64,000 nucleotides of DNA, taken from positions 60,129,591 through 60,193,590 of the forward strand of contig NC_030811.1 of the NCBI RefSeq assembly GCF_001704415.2. Direction: 5' to 3'. Below, one piece after another: positions 22,946 through 35,662 of this stretch. A model generated the notes under the pieces. It searched no databases and was not told the origin of the DNA. It saw only the letters and a list, made by a program, of their open reading frames with translations. Position numbers and translations under genes: made by a program. The DNA is from Capra hircus. Its lineage: Eukaryota > Chordata > Mammalia > Artiodactyla > Bovidae. Numbering within the stretch: the first letter of the stretch is position 1; every line of letters starts with the position of its first letter.

Positions 22946-24450
22946 TGTCTGGAAAATGTAAACTAGTCTCTTGCAGGGGGATTCTCTTGTAGAGTGTTGT
23001 TTCGTGCACTGGTGTTTGCACGTCTCCCCCCAGTGAAGCCAAGTCACACCACAGTGTCAGCACGTTGGCTTTCTGGGTGCTGAGAAACTTCACCCTGACA
23101 AACACCTAACCTTCTTGCAAGGAGTAGCTTGGCACTGCAGAAATTTTGTTCATGAAGCCAAGGCATAGATTAAAAAAAAAAAAAAAAAAGTGGTGCCTTT
23201 CTAATTCTGAGATGAAACAAAAGTAAGGTATACTCTTTCTGCCCATCAACCAGATGAATAATTTCAACAGGATATATAGGAACTACAAAACCCAAATGAA
23301 ACTATGGTCTCTAAAGGTTAAATTAACATGAATTCATGCTGACTGAAGTAAGGTCAGTGCTAAGGCAGACAAAAATGTCTTGGCTCAACATGAAGTCACT
23401 GAAAAATGAGTGTGAATGATAATTTCCCTTAAGTGGGAAAGAAGGTACCAAAAGCCAGTTTAGCCAACTCCAGCAGCGTATTCTATTGAGCCCATCACTG
23501 TGTTTAGGCTCAAGATGTTACTGGGTAAAATGTTTAGGTGTTTGTAAGCCTCTCTAATGTAATTTTCAACAAGATGAATTTGTGGTGGTTACAGTACCCA
23601 CAATTTAATTTTAGCCAGATGCTTTTCCCAATTTTTAAATTTATTTTTAGCCTAGCACATGGTTTCAGTGGAAACTGAAAATGAGAGCTAGACACAGTTT
23701 TCATCACATATGCAGAGTGAAAATAGTAACACTTGGTGTATTTTGTGCAGATTATTTTTTAGGAAAGTGATAAAATGCACTGTGAAAAAAACATAGTTTA
23801 AATATGCTAATGTTACTACCCAAAGTCTCTATAAGCAAGTAAGAAAGATCAAGTTAAGCAATACAGTTGGCTACAGTAATCTAAATATACTGTAGCATTT
23901 TGTTTAGCAGTTTTTATTTGGAAAACTTGAAAAGGTTTTTTTTCTAGGATCAGCCGTCAGTGAAACAACATAAGCAGCAAATATTTCTTAAACCATATTT
24001 GATGAATTGTCACAATAACTGACCAAACCTTAGGAAATGCTTAAACATTTTCACTCTGCCATACACAGACAGACACACCTTTTGACTTTCAAGGGAAGTT
24101 GAACAGGCTGTCTCTAGTTGTGTTCGCTTTGTTTGTTCAGATAGTTTTGGGTGGATCTGTGGGTAGGTAGGTAAAACCAATTCACAGGGTAGAGTTATCC
24201 TATCTATATTATGAGAACTGTTGATATGACCACAAAATTCAAACTTTAAAGTGAATTTACTTGCACATAACCTGGAACAAAAACTTCCTTTTCTGTGCCA
24301 GGAAATCGAAGGGGGGCATTCCTGCTACTCCAGAATAGGGGAACACTCCAAAAATCTTTTGTTTCACATGAGTTACCTTGAAAAATTAATATCCCATAAT
24401 CACATATAACAAACCGCAAATCACAGAACCACAAACAAGCATCAACTTAC
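22946..24450. other. unassigned intron 5 sequence next to exon 5
   Basis: An 18-A run at 23172-23189; otherwise no recognised repeat or gene. Confidence 0.5.
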
Positions 24451-24501
24451 TGGAGATGTGGTTAATCGAAGGATAGTGCCATTTTTTATTTCATTTCGAT
24501 T
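24451..24501 (-). CDS. ELMO1: ELMO1 coding exon, probable exon 5 (residues ~65-81)
   Basis: A 51-bp exon of exactly 17 codons, NRNEIKNGTILRLTTSP, phase 0 at both ends. The acceptor is strong: a long T-rich tract (A-run on + at 24511-24520) ending in TTTTCCAG. The donor is GTAAGT at 24450-24445, with A rather than G as last exon base. It encodes the end of the Ras-binding domain. It stands alone between a 37.3-kb intron upstream and a 7.8-kb intron downstream. Because it is symmetric, skipping would delete 17 residues without a frameshift; nothing here shows that this happens. Confidence 0.95.
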
Positions 24502-24704
24502 CTGGAAAAGAAAAAAAAAACTGTAAATCTTCAAGTGAAAGCTTGGGAAAGAAGAACACAAAGGCAAATATCACTGAGCGGAGATTCCATATATAAATAA
24601 TATGCATTCATATGATTCGGTCTATTCTCACTTGAATAATTTTTAATTCTACAAAGAACTTTAAACTGGGTCCCAGATGTGTTATTTCCCCCTTCAATTC
24701 TTTT

Positions 24705-25045
24705 TTTAAATTTAATTTTTATTTTACTTTGGAGTATAGCTGACTTATCATGTTGTGATAGTTTCAGGTGTATAGCAAAGTGATTCAGTTATACATATGC
24801 ATATATTCTTTCTTTTTCTGATTCTTTTCCTATATATGTTATTACGGAATACTGTATAGAGTTCCTTGTGCTATATAGCAGGTCCTTGCTGATTATCAAT
24901 TTTATATGTAGTAATGTATACATGTTAATCCTAAACTCCTAATTTATCCCTCCACTTCTCCCTTTTCCCTATGGTAACCATAAGTTTGCTTTTGATGTCT
25001 GTGAGTCTATTTTTGTTCTGTTTCTTTATATCATCATGGACAGCC
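24705..25045 (-). repeat. L1 3'-UTR fragment
   Basis: Reversed ruminant L1 3' UTR: 'ggagtatagctgacttatc', 'agtgattcagttatacatat', 'gttccttgtgctatatagca' and 'tccctatggtaaccataagt' in the expected order. Confidence 0.85.
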
Positions 25046-25248
25046 TACACTACAGAGGAAGTGAATATGAACCCAGAGAATAGAAATATGGGACACAAGG
25101 ATAGCAATCAAAACAAGCAATTTTAAAAGCTTATTAAATGGAGTATTATCCAGCAAAATCATTCCTACATATATACCCAGGAGAACCAAAACTATATAAC
25201 CATACAAAAACTTGTACCTGAATGTTCAGAGAAATTTTATTCATAACA

Positions 25249-25538
25249 GCCAAAGTATGCTGCTAACTCGCTTCAGTTGCGTCCAACTCTGTGTGACCCC
25301 AGAGACGGCAGCCCACCAGGCTCCCCGATCCCTGGGATTCTCCAGGCAAGAACACTGGAGTGAGTTGCCATTTCCTTCTCCAATGCATGAAAGTGAAAAG
25401 TGAAAGAGAAGTCGCTTAGTCATGTCCGACTCTTAGTGACCCCATGGACTGCAGCCTACCAGGCTCCTCTGTCCATGGGATCTGCCAGGCAAGAGTCCTG
25501 GAGTGGGTTGCCATTGCCTTCTCCAACGGCCAAGGTAT
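25249..25538 (-). repeat. Bov-A2 SINE (dimer) with target duplication
   Basis: Two Bov-A units joined by the 'catgaaagtgaaaagtgaaag' linker, 25259-25528. Flanked by gccaaagtat (25249-25258) and gccaaggtat (25529-25538), one mismatch. Confidence 0.93.
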
Positions 25539-25898
25539 AAACAACCCAAATATCCATCAGCAGATGACTGGATAAACAAAACATAGTGAATCCATTCGAT
25601 GGAATATTACTAAGCCATTAAAAGAAACAAAGTATGGATTCATGCTACCACATGACCTTGAAAACATTAAGTGAAAGAATTGAGATGCAAAAGCTATGTA
25701 TTTTAAGATTTCATTTGTCAAAAGAGGTCCACCTATAGAGACAAGGAAGCAGACTACTGGTTTCAAGGGGCTGATGGAGGAGGATTTGGGAGTGAGTGTT
25801 AACCAGCACAGGAATTTTTTTTCAGGGGTGATTAAAATGCTCTAAAATTGATGGTGGTGATGATTTTAGAAATCTGTGAATATAGTGATAGCCAACGA

Positions 25899-26669
25899 AT
25901 TGAAGAATTAAAAGCCAATGAATTAAAGAGCCTCTTGATGAAGATGAAAGAGGAGAGTGAAAAAGCTGGCTTAAAACTCATCATTCAAACAACAAAGATC
26001 ATGGCATCCTGTCCCATCACTTTATGGCAAATAGATGGGGAAACAATGGAAACAGTGAGAGACTTTATCTTCTTGGTCTTCAAAATCACTACAGATAGTG
26101 ACTGCAGCCATGAAATTAAAAGACACTTGCTCCTTGGAAGAAAAACAATGACAAACCTAGACAGCATATTAAAAAGCAGATATATTACTTTGCCTACAAA
26201 GGTCCATACAGTCAAAGCTATGGTTTTTCCAGTAGTCATGTAGGGATGTGAGAGCTTGACAATAAAAAAGGCTGAGCACCGAAGAATTGATGCCTTTGAG
26301 CTATGGTGCTGGAGAAGACGCTGAAGAGTCCTTGGAGAGCAAAGAGATCAAACCAGTCAATCTTAAAGGAAATCAACCTTGAATATTCATTGGAAGGACT
26401 GATAATGAAGCTCCAATACTTAGGACACCTGATATAAAGAGCTGACTCACTGGAAAAGACCCTGATGCTGGGAAAGATTGAAGGCAGGAGGAAAAGGGGA
26501 AGACAGAGGATGAGATGGTTGGATGGCATCACAGACTCAATGGACATGAGTTTGAGCAAGCTCTGGAAGATGGTGAAGGACAGGGAAGCCTGGTGTGCTG
26601 TAGTCCATGGGGTTGCAAAGAGTTGGACATGACTGAGCAACTGAACAACAACAGCAGCAACAGATTGAA
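25899..26669 (+). repeat. BovB LINE 3' fragment
   Basis: Begins near 25905 and ends ctgaacaacaacagcagcaa at 26660; short attgaa duplication at 25899-25904 and 26664-26669. The open stretch 25848-26243 reads through the region after the reverse-transcriptase motif, then stops follow. More diverged than the other copies. Confidence 0.88.
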
Positions 26670-26741
26670 CACTTTAACAGGTGAATTTTGGGTACGTGAA
26701 TTATCTCAATGAAGTTGTTCTCTTTTTTGGGGGGGGGGGGG

Positions 26742-27949
26742 AGAAGGAATCTGGTTTCTGGTTTCTTAACATTTGCTGGTTTCTATTGAACGTTGCCTTG
26801 AAGTTAAGAACAAACAGCATATATGAGCAGATTCCAAATTGGTCCATCTCCACTCAGCAAGTGTATTGGAAGTGAGTGTTCTGAAGCTTTCACTTAGCGT
26901 CTTTGGCATGGAAAGGAGAATTTCACTGGCAGTTTTCTCTTCTGCCACCAGAGTACGCACCATGCTCAGCTTTCAGGAGTTGACCTTCTGGGAGTCACAC
27001 CACAGCATCCCCCACCCTGGAGCACCGAGCCAGGAGGTTAATAAAGTGCCTTGTGGGTCAATCTCCTGCACCATTTCCGACAAGCCACAAGCTAGACTTT
27101 GCTCAGGACGCAGCAGGCACATTGGAGTAGTAGGAAATTTCTCAGAATGAGATGCCATAAACACAGAATACTCACTCTCACCCTCAGCCAATTCTGATGA
27201 CTTACTGGAAAATGAACTTTCTAGAACAATTATCTGAAAGCAAGCAGGCCTCAGGCCAGTACTTTCTCCCAAAGAAATCCTAATCTGAACGTTTTAAACT
27301 GAGTTCAGGCAGGCCTGAAAGCTCCACACTGCTGGATCCAAACTTTCCTCAGGCAATTTCAGCCCAATTTAGAGCATCCCCAGCCAGACACCCTGGGCCA
27401 CCTCTTGAGAGAGCAAGGTCTTCATTACCGGAAGTGTGTAGGCAAGGGTTGAATGACCACTGGGCAGCCCGGTTCAGTTATGAGATGGTGAAGTGAATTT
27501 CAGTATTTTTTTAAAAAAGCTTTCAACTCTAAAATTCTATGCCTCTAAGAGAAATGGAGAGGAAAACCACAAATACTAATTATAGAATATTAAGGAAGCC
27601 AAATAGATAGCTACATCTTTCCCGCTCAGGTTTTATATGAATCAAGAAATAAAGGAGTCAGAAGGTGAAAGCCTAAAATATCTCCTTTATTAGTGATTAT
27701 GGAACACAGAGCTGAGAATGATAACCAGCAGACAGCTAACTAAACCCTCAGATTAGCATACCTGTTGAGGTTAAGACCAAAGGCAGGTTCCTTCCCAAGA
27801 GGAAAAGGGGGCCTAGTTTATTCTTCCCAAGTAACAAATCAAGCAGGAAAAGAGGGTGTAAAGAGGCCAGGAGGGTTTAGCAATAATCTCTCCTCGTGAA
27901 AATTAATAGTGGTGATGAAGCATTCCTAATAAAAGCAATAAATTAACAT
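26742..27949. other. unassigned intron 4 sequence
   Basis: No recognised repeat or gene. Opposed open frames at 26839-27272 lack a recognisable domain. Confidence 0.5.
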
Positions 27950-28110
27950 TTGTTGACAGGCACTGGGGTGAGGGATTTGGGGTTTTGTTGGAATGCTTAT
28001 TTAACCATCATAATAATCTTATGTTGACTTTAAAGATAAGAAACCAAATCTGCCAAGAGGATAAGTTATTTGCCCAACATCAAGGAGGGGGAGGGGGGAC
28101 TCAAACCCCT
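27950..28110 (+). repeat. possible MIR3/MIR fragment
   Basis: 'ttatttaaccatcataataatctta' and 'aagataagaaacca' followed by 'taagttatttgcccaacatcaagg' fit a MIR core. Ends in a G-rich run. Confidence 0.45.
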
Positions 28111-28439
28111 CAGGGTTGGGGGCAGACGACATCAGAGGCTGTGCTCCCTCTGGAAAAGGTAAACAACTTAGACCTTGCATTCATCATTAGAGGGGTGAGC
28201 TCATCATCTGATTGCCATATATGAGAGCAAAGAAATAAGTGTGGTATTAACAAATGCTCTACAGATTCCCAGGTGTTCCCCAGGATGTCCTGGACATGAG
28301 GCACTGGGTGGAAGTATGGCTGGGGTGACCTCAAACAATTGACCTCCAGGTTGACTCCTTCGACACAGACTCCTGATTTTCTGGGATCCAAGAATGAGTT
28401 CTTTGAAGAAAGGATCTTGAGGACTGTTTATTTAAAACA

Positions 28440-28632
28440 AAAGCAGTGTCAAAACCACTGACAGAAAGGGCTGGGTTCAAATTCCATCTGACTCACACCA
28501 CCTTGTAAGCTCAGTGCAAGCTATTCAACCACTCCAATCTAAAATGGGAAGAACAAGTCACTGCTTAGAGAATGTAGCAAGAACCAGATGTGATGTATGA
28601 GCTGTGCCTGGCCTAGAATTCATTCAAAATGG
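28440..28632 (+). repeat. MIR SINE
   Basis: Typical order: 'gggctgggttcaaattcca', 'caagctattcaacc', 'aaaatgggaag', 'gagctgtgcctggcctag'. Confidence 0.65.
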
Positions 28633-29009
28633 GACTGTTACATTGAGAGCAGCACGCATCCCTTCTCAACCGGCAGCTAATTTGCTTTCTGTCTCTTCCT
28701 TATCCCCAAAATACATTTTTAATCAGTGTTTAGTACTTTGGAACAATAGATAACAACAACAACAACAACAAAACCAGAAAAGCCACAAATATATGCATTA
28801 AAAACTTTAAGGTCCCAACAGAAGGGTAGATCAAACTCAAAGAAAGAGCCAATGGTAGACATCTGCTTTGGAGACTTTTCCATCAAGAAAATCCCCTGGA
28901 TGCCACCTCTCATGCCACTGACTGATGATGACGCCTTTTGCTCTCCAAGGAAGTCAAACTTGGGAGGTAAACACAGGAAAAGGCTTGGACTTACTCTAAA
29001 TTCATAAGT

Positions 29010-29258
29010 CTCATCCAGACAATGTAGGGCATCACTGAAGAGTTGGGTTTCCAGCTAGGATAGTCTGAACTAGACCCACATCTCACTTCTTACCTGGGGA
29101 ATCCGGTACAAGTGACATAGCTGCCCTCTGTGTCAGCTTGTTCATGTGTAAAATAAGGATAGCGCCTGTCTCCTAAGGCTATTCTGAGGATTAACTGAAA
29201 TAATCCATTTAAAGTGCTTAGGACAGAGAATGGCACCTTGCAAACACTCATGAAAAAA
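29010..29258 (+). repeat. MIR SINE
   Basis: Near-complete MIR: 'cacttcttacctgggg', 'tcatgtgtaaaataaggata', 'aggattaactgaaataat', 'taaagtgcttaggacagagaatgg'. Followed by a direct repeat of ctcatgaaaaaagt at about 29249 and 29265. Confidence 0.75.
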
Positions 29259-29632
29259 GTTAGCTCATGAAAAAAGTATATTATTAAGTGCAAAAATAAC
29301 ATCTGAAAAGCACATTGCTGCATATGCTTATTTGTTTTGAGCTAGTCTCTATATGTAATCCAGCCAGTAATAATAATAGTGCCATCTAGGCAATCCTGAG
29401 TCTCAGACTTCAGGAAGTCAACAGCACATATCCAGCGGGATAACAAATGCTATCAACCATACGCCTATTCCATCAGCAGATCAGCACGGCTGAGGGGAGG
29501 TCTGGCACACAGCATGCGCCACATCAAAGGCTGAGGACCTGGCACCCACTCTTTTATCATACTCTCAGGCCTCTATGTCTGTTTCAGAAGGGACTTCTTT
29601 GATGCAGTCCTCCAAGCATCCAGCAAGCGGGG
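29259..29632. other. unassigned intron 4 sequence
   Basis: Nothing recognised. Confidence 0.5.
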
Positions 29633-29692
29633 TGTGTGTGGGTGTGTGTGTGGGGGGGGGGGTGTGTGTGGGGGTGTGTGTGTGTGTGTGAT
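29633..29692. repeat. imperfect (TG)n with long G-runs
   Basis: Short TG blocks broken by runs of 3, 11 (29652-29662) and 5 Gs. Confidence 0.95.
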
Positions 29693-29997
29693 TTTACTTA
29701 CTTATCCTGCCCATTGGCTGTGTCCCTCTACCTCCTGTCCATTCCCTCCAGTTTACCCTGACCAATTCACCTCCATCCGCTGATACGCTGCCCCAGCTGG
29801 CATGGATCCATTCCTCCTTAGTGAACTGAGAAATACTCTAGCCAGCTTTGTCTGATCAACAGGTTATATCAGTGACCTTTGGTAAGCAGATTTCAACAGG
29901 ATCAATCCAGCAGCATTCAATAGAGGCACCCTTCTCAGGCCAGACAAGGAACATCATTAAATGACTTATAAAAGCATGTGTGTGTGCATGGCAGGGG
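29693..29997. other. unassigned intron 4 sequence
   Basis: Nothing recognised. Confidence 0.5.
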
Positions 29998-30178
29998 TAC
30001 TTCCCTGATGGTCCAGGGATTAAGGAAGGAAAAAAAAAAAAAAGACTTTGTACTTCCAATGCAGGGATTGCAAGTTTGATCTCTTATTGGGGAACTAAGA
30101 TCCCACATGCTTTGTGGTGTGGCCAAAGAAAAAAAATTAAATTTTAAATTTAAAAAAATAAATAAATAAAAAATTTAA
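29998..30178 (+). repeat. CHR-type SINE
   Basis: 'acttccctgatggtccaggg' head with an internal A-run of 15 (from 30030), then 'actaagatcccacatgcttt', ending in an A/T-rich tail. Confidence 0.85.
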
Positions 30179-30364
30179 AAGATATGCTCTTTAAAGAAAA
30201 GCATGTGGGGGAAGGAACAGCAACAACAAAAAAAGTGAACTCCCTCCCTCCAAACAGAGAGGGAGATTCTGCAAAACTAAAGAATGTATTCATCAACTCA
30301 CAGAGCCAAGAAACTGTCCCATGCCCCTCTCTGGGAAATCAGCCTTTAATCCCTGATTCTCATG

Positions 30365-30530
30365 GGATCTTCATACCACTGGCTTGAGAATCACCATGAG
30401 TATTAAAATGCAGATTTCTGGGACTCCCCAGCCCACCAAGCCACACACTCAGGGGCCTCAGCGGCTACCTTTTCACTATGCTTGCAAATAATTCTGCTGC
30501 ACAGTAAAGTTTAGAATCATCCCGGTCTAA
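30365..30530 (+). repeat. MER5A-like DNA transposon remnant
   Basis: 'gagaatcaccatgagtattaaaatgcagatttctgggactcc' order, with 'cacacactcaggggcc' replacing the internal part, fits a MER5A copy. Confidence 0.6.
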
Positions 30531-33309
30531 TTCATAAGATCATGCAGCACATTTAGAGTCAGTGTTTGGAATTTCAAGGTAATAAAGTAAGGCAAACAAG
30601 ACTAATGGCAGCTCCTCAAAAATGAAGAAGAGAGAGCAGCAGAAAGAACATTTCTGCAGAAAATGTCCTAAAGTAACAGCACACAATGTACGGGAAGAAT
30701 GACAAGGGGCCCAGTTAAAGCTGCTAAACCCCGCTGTCACAGCTACTGCCACCCAGCAGTGGCAGACTGTACTAGCCCCTGACATTCACAAGCATCTCCA
30801 TAGGATGTCTTTGTGCTTCTTCACACAAGAAGAAGCTCAGTGACTTGGCCTCTGTGTGGATCGGATAATAAGATTCCTCAGAAAAATGTCACTGTTGTCA
30901 TATTTTTCCTTCTGAAATTTTGTTTATCTCAGTAGGCCAACTTTCTATGTAGCCAGGCAATGTTAAGAATTATTCCCTGGCCCAAAATTCCAAATTCTAC
31001 CCCCTTCCTGTGACTGAGAAAGGAAAGCAGGAGGTCAGAGGGGGAGGGGGCACTCACGACCAGACCCCTCAAGTCCAGGCAGCTTCAGGACCTTTTCTCT
31101 GGTTCTGCCTTTGTCTGTCACTGTCTCTTTCTCCTGATGTGACGGGGTCCTTACTTTGGAAATAATACCAGGAAATAACGCTGTTCTTTGCATCCATTAC
31201 TCAGTAATCACAGAGGCTGATTTTTCACTGTAAACCTGATCCTTTCTATCCTTTATGTGTCCATTTGCATGATCTTCAAATCTTTGGGCTGAGGGAAATA
31301 ACTGAGGACCACATATGACATGCCGGTTGCTAGGTTACCGAGCAATGCCTCCAGACAGAGGACTACAGGTCTAACATTTGAGGAGGAGCATAGAAATACC
31401 CTAAAATAAATCTGAACCCCCAAAGGCCAGGAGGAAAAGGCTGAGAGGTGAGGTGGGGAAAAAGAATAAGAAAGATAGGGTGGCAAACTCTTCTAAATGC
31501 ACATTTCCCATAACTCATATTGCAGACTTCCCTGGGGTCCTTACCATCAAGGACCATGTTCCTTCCCAGCCCCACGCCCCAGCTCCATATAGCTGTAGCA
31601 ATTCATCATCACCCATGGATGGAAGGAGCTGGATTTGACTTCTTTCCACTCTTTTTTCATGCCACTAACTAGATTCTATGCTCAGTTATTGTCTTTCTTT
31701 AATCAATTTATTTTTCATAACACTCATGTACCATTCACACAATTCCCCAAGGCAAAAGAAGATAGACAAGACAGGTGATAAGGAATATTTGGCTAATTAC
31801 CTATCTGTGCTGTGTAAACACAGACCACGTTAGGGGAGGGCCTGTTCCATCAGAATGCTTTGTTCTCTTTCTACCTGTAATAAGATCTGGGTAAAAGGAG
31901 TGGAGAAAAGCTGGTAGACAGTCCTTAGGAGCCCAGGGAATCTGTGGGATGTAGTGATCCCAGGGGAGGAGCCAGAGGAGAATGCCTGTCCCCCTTTTCG
32001 TTTTCATCAACTGCTTGTAGGAGACAAAGAACAATGTTTTCTGGAAAAGAATATGCTTATCTTAAAGGAATAGGCACTATTAGATTTCACTGCTGCTTGG
32101 AAAGAGGCACCTTTTAGAAAGCCAGGGAAGATGCTTGCTTTCTCAGCCAATTTCATATGGCAAGAGTGAGACACATCTACCTTTGCCTGGTGTCTGGGCC
32201 CTAGGACCAAAAGCTCAGGGTAGAACCCAATCCATGTCTCTGTCCCTCTAATATCCTAGAGAAAGAACTGATTAAGTCCAATCCGTTAAGAAGTAATAAA
32301 AGGTCACTATGTAGATGGTGACTCAACCTTGAAGTCAAAGTAGTCAGTCCCCTTGAGCACAGAAGGTGAGGGGGATAATTTTGGTAATACAGACAGTGGG
32401 GTAAGCACTAGCAACATCTCAATACAATAAACAAAGAGAAAACATTTAAGGCTTTTGAACATTATGACCAAGGGAAAGTTTCAGAGAAATAAATCTGTCA
32501 GCAGCAGTGAATTAGAATGGAGAGTAAGTTAAGGAGATTGGGCAACATGGTGGAGGGTTGCAGCAATACACAGCTGCTTCCATCTCTGCAGGGCTTGGCA
32601 CTCACTACATTAGACCCCGGATTCCAACCACAGGACTCCTGGCTGGGAGCACCTCCTATCTCCAAGTTAACAATCCAATAGACCCAAGAACTGAAAAACT
32701 AGTAATAAGTTCTGTGACAAAAATCTGTGCCTTTCTTCCCACACATGACTTGAAGGACAGTGAACAGAGACACATTTTTCATGGGTGATTTTATAATGTT
32801 TAGCAAAAGCCTTAAAAATCAAAATCAAATTCTATGAAGTTTTTCCCTTTGGAAACACCAGAACGGCAAACATTTTATGAAAGATGTCCACCGAGGCATC
32901 ATTTATAACAGAGAGAAAACAACTAAAAGCAAGCCCAGATACTTTAGTTATTCATTCACTGCCTCTCAACCTGAAATCTAACATTCTTGGCCCAACCGCA
33001 TACTGGAGCTGGGCCCTGCAACCATTTCCCTTTTGCCATCTAGGAGAATGTTAAACTTCACCAACAGAGAGCATTGGAATGATCCTGCCTGGTCATCAAA
33101 AGTCGGTTCTCTTTTATCATTATTATTATCATTACCAGTATTATTACTATTATACAAAGAAGTCCACGGGCCTCATCCACCCTCAACCCTTCCCCTAAAA
33201 TAACTTGTGATGGTCTACCTACCTTTTGGAACCCTATCCTAAAACAACCTGGGATTCTGTAAGGACAAATATTTTCTGATTCAGGTGAGTCAATGACCAT
33301 TCTCACCAG
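30531..33309. other. unassigned intron 4 sequence
   Basis: 2.8 kb without a recognised repeat apart from a short ATT-rich stretch near 33117-33152. No splice-bounded exon found. It is one of the longest apparently repeat-free parts of the window. Confidence 0.5.
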
Positions 33310-33637
33310 GCACTTTTTATTTTTTTTTGGCTGCGCTGGGTCTTCCTTGCTGTGAGTGGGATCTTTCTCTAGTTGTGTAGAGTGGGGGCTACTCTGTAGT
33401 TGCAATGCACGGGCTTCTCATTGCAGTGAATTCTCTTGTTGCAAAACACAGGATCTAGGCACATGGGCTTCAGTAGTTGTGGCTTGCAGGCCCTAGAGCG
33501 AACAGGTTTCAGTAGTTGTGACACACCGGCTTAGTTGCTCCGTGGCATGTGGATTCCTCCTGATCCGGGGATCAAACCTCTGTCCCCTTCATTGGCAGGT
33601 ATGGAGTCTTATGCACAGCGCCACCATGGAAGTCCTC
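33310..33637 (-). repeat. CHR-type SINE, long copy
   Basis: Minus-strand CHR family: head at right (cgccaccatggaagtcc), T-run at left, internal 'ttcagtagttgtg' present twice (about 33469 and 33508). Confidence 0.85.
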
Positions 33638-34364
33638 ACCAGGCAACTTTTAACAACCTTGTGGCTTTTTGTCTTTAAAAGTTCCTGACTCTCTTCCTTG
33701 GAATATTCTTTCATGTTTACCCCAAACCTGTGTCTTCTGAATTGCAAAACTTAAGACCCCAAAAAACTCTTTTTTAATATGCAGCCTCCTGCATTATTTT
33801 TAAGTTATCACATAAAAAATGTAGGTTGCATGATAGTATTGCAGTATGAATCCAAATTGATGGAATATATTATGTGTGTATAAACTGATAAAACGCTGAT
33901 GTCCAGGTAGATCCAGTAACAAGTGGGCAACAATGCTTTTCACTTACAACATATGAAAAAAAAGAAAAGAAATTTTTAAAAATGGCTGATATTGTGAGTA
34001 TTTGCCCACCCAAGTTAATGAACATTGGTTACGTTTCTAGGGGAAAAAGCAATCTCCATGGTTTTGGACAGAAAGATTTGCACAAGCTACGGTAAACCAT
34101 GTAAACCAGGCCTCCCCTACGGTCCCTTTTTTCTATTTGAGATAGAGATTTCATTGCCAGCCCCTCCTGCTATCAATTTTAACATAACCCTCAATCAGAT
34201 GGCATGTGAAAATGTTTAAACCTGGATTGTGAAGGACAAATCTCAGTGGTCTCAGAAATCCACAAAGTGCTGGAGAAGAGAGCTGCACTTACAGGAAAGA
34301 AGCTCATGCTTGTGAAAAAGAAAAGACTTTAAAGGGTCATTCCAGCGGCATTGACAAGCATCAC
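33638..34364. other. unassigned intron 4 sequence
   Basis: Nothing recognised. Confidence 0.5.
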
Positions 34365-34365
34365 T

Positions 34366-34598
34366 AAGGATGCTGTCTGTTTTTCTTTGGTCACGTGAGT
34401 CATGTCTGACTGTTTTGTGACCCCACGGACTGTAGCCCTAGGCTCCTCTGTCCATGCAATTTCCCAGGCAAGAATACTGGAGTGGGTTGCCATTTCCTTC
34501 TCCGGGGGATCTTCCCAATCCAGGGTTCAAACCCCCATTCCCTGCACTGGCAGGGAGATTCTTTACCACTGAGCCACCAGAGAAGCCCAAGGATGCTG
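34366..34598 (-). repeat. Bov-tA SINE with 10-bp target duplication
   Basis: Minus-strand Bov-tA at 34376-34588 between aaggatgctg at 34366-34375 and 34589-34598. Confidence 0.93.
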
Positions 34599-34856
34599 CT
34601 GCTGCTGCTGCGTCGCTGTCTGACTCTGTGCAGCCCCTGAGACGGCAGCCCACCAGGCTCCCCCGTCCTTGGGATTCTCCAGGCAAGAATACTGGAGTGG
34701 GTTGCCATTTCCTTCTCCAATGCATGAAAGTGGGAAGTGAAAGTGAAGTCGCTCAGTCGTGTCCAATTCCTAGTGACCCCATGGACTGAAGCCCACCAGG
34801 CTCCTCCATCCATGGGATTTTCCAGGCAAGAGTACTGGAGTGGGGTAAGGATGCTG
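34589..34856 (-). repeat. Bov-A2 SINE directly abutting the Bov-tA
   Basis: Two-unit Bov-A2 at 34599-34846, with its (CTG)n end at left, flanked by aaggatgctg at 34589-34598 and 34847-34856. It shares its left flank with the neighbouring SINE. Confidence 0.93.
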
Positions 34857-35662
34857 CTACAGCTAGGAAAATACAGACGCTACGGCCTATTCTAGGCAAA
34901 GCCAGTGCAGACAACAGACTGTGGAGTGAGAACAAGATGCAAACATTTACGGTGGAGAGGAGAGCTACTGAATAAAGTGGGATGGAAGCATCAGAAAAGG
35001 AAGAGTAACTGAGCTTGCTGCTGGTTTCAAAGAGACAGTGTGGTGTCTGGCATCTTGAACACAACCTGCTGTGAGGTGAGCCACCCTAACACTGGTATCA
35101 GATGGGACCGATCCAAACCTTGGCATCACTACTGACAGTTTTGTCACCTGGGCATTTGGCACAGAGCCTGGCACATAGCAGGTGCTCAGTGAACATCCGG
35201 TCAATTAATACATGGGCATGACAGCTCCTCCGAGCCCCCCTCACTGCTACAAGGAAGATCGTCACACCTAGACCGTATGGTGTTGTCATGGGATAAAGTT
35301 AGACAGTGCTAATAAAGGCTCTGCCTGGCACTGCGTAAGGACTCGATACATCATTCACAAAGAAGAGGCAGCTTGGGTACTGGGTACTGGAAATATGGAA
35401 AATCTGTCAGATCAAGAAGCGGGAAGAGAAGCTCAGGCAGAGGAAACGCAGTTCAGGCCATTAGGTTCCCCTGCCTGAGATCCTGTAAGGCAGAGATTTA
35501 AAGAATCTCTTTTCTTTTTGCCCCCTGTCATGGATGTTTTGGAAGTCTAGTGAAGCCTATGGATCACTTCAATAAATAACACTTTTAAATACATAAAATA
35601 AAATACAGAAGTTTGCAAAGAAACCAATAGTTATCCAAGTTTTTGAATTGTATCATATGCTA
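34857..35662. other. unassigned, with MIR-like ends
   Basis: 'ggcacagagcctggcacatagcaggtgctcagtgaac' at 35157-35194 and a weaker copy near 35303-35345 look like MIR 3' ends; the rest is unassigned. Confidence 0.5.

Larger units (their letters stand above)
25130..26728 (+). repeat. L1 3' region split by Bov-A2 and BovB
   Basis: Plus-strand L1 pieces at 25130-25248, 25539-25898 and 26669-26728 ('acccaaatatccatcagcag', 'taaaatgctctaaaattgat', then 'gggtacgtgaattatctcaa') fit together once the two inserts are removed. It ends just before a run of 13 Gs at 26729-26741. Confidence 0.8.

Noticed and set aside
24246..24434. 62-codon minus-strand frame just downstream of exon 5 as coding extension
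   Set aside because: The ELMO1 frame ends at the GTAAGT donor at 24450; the frame beyond is intronic and does not match ELMO1.
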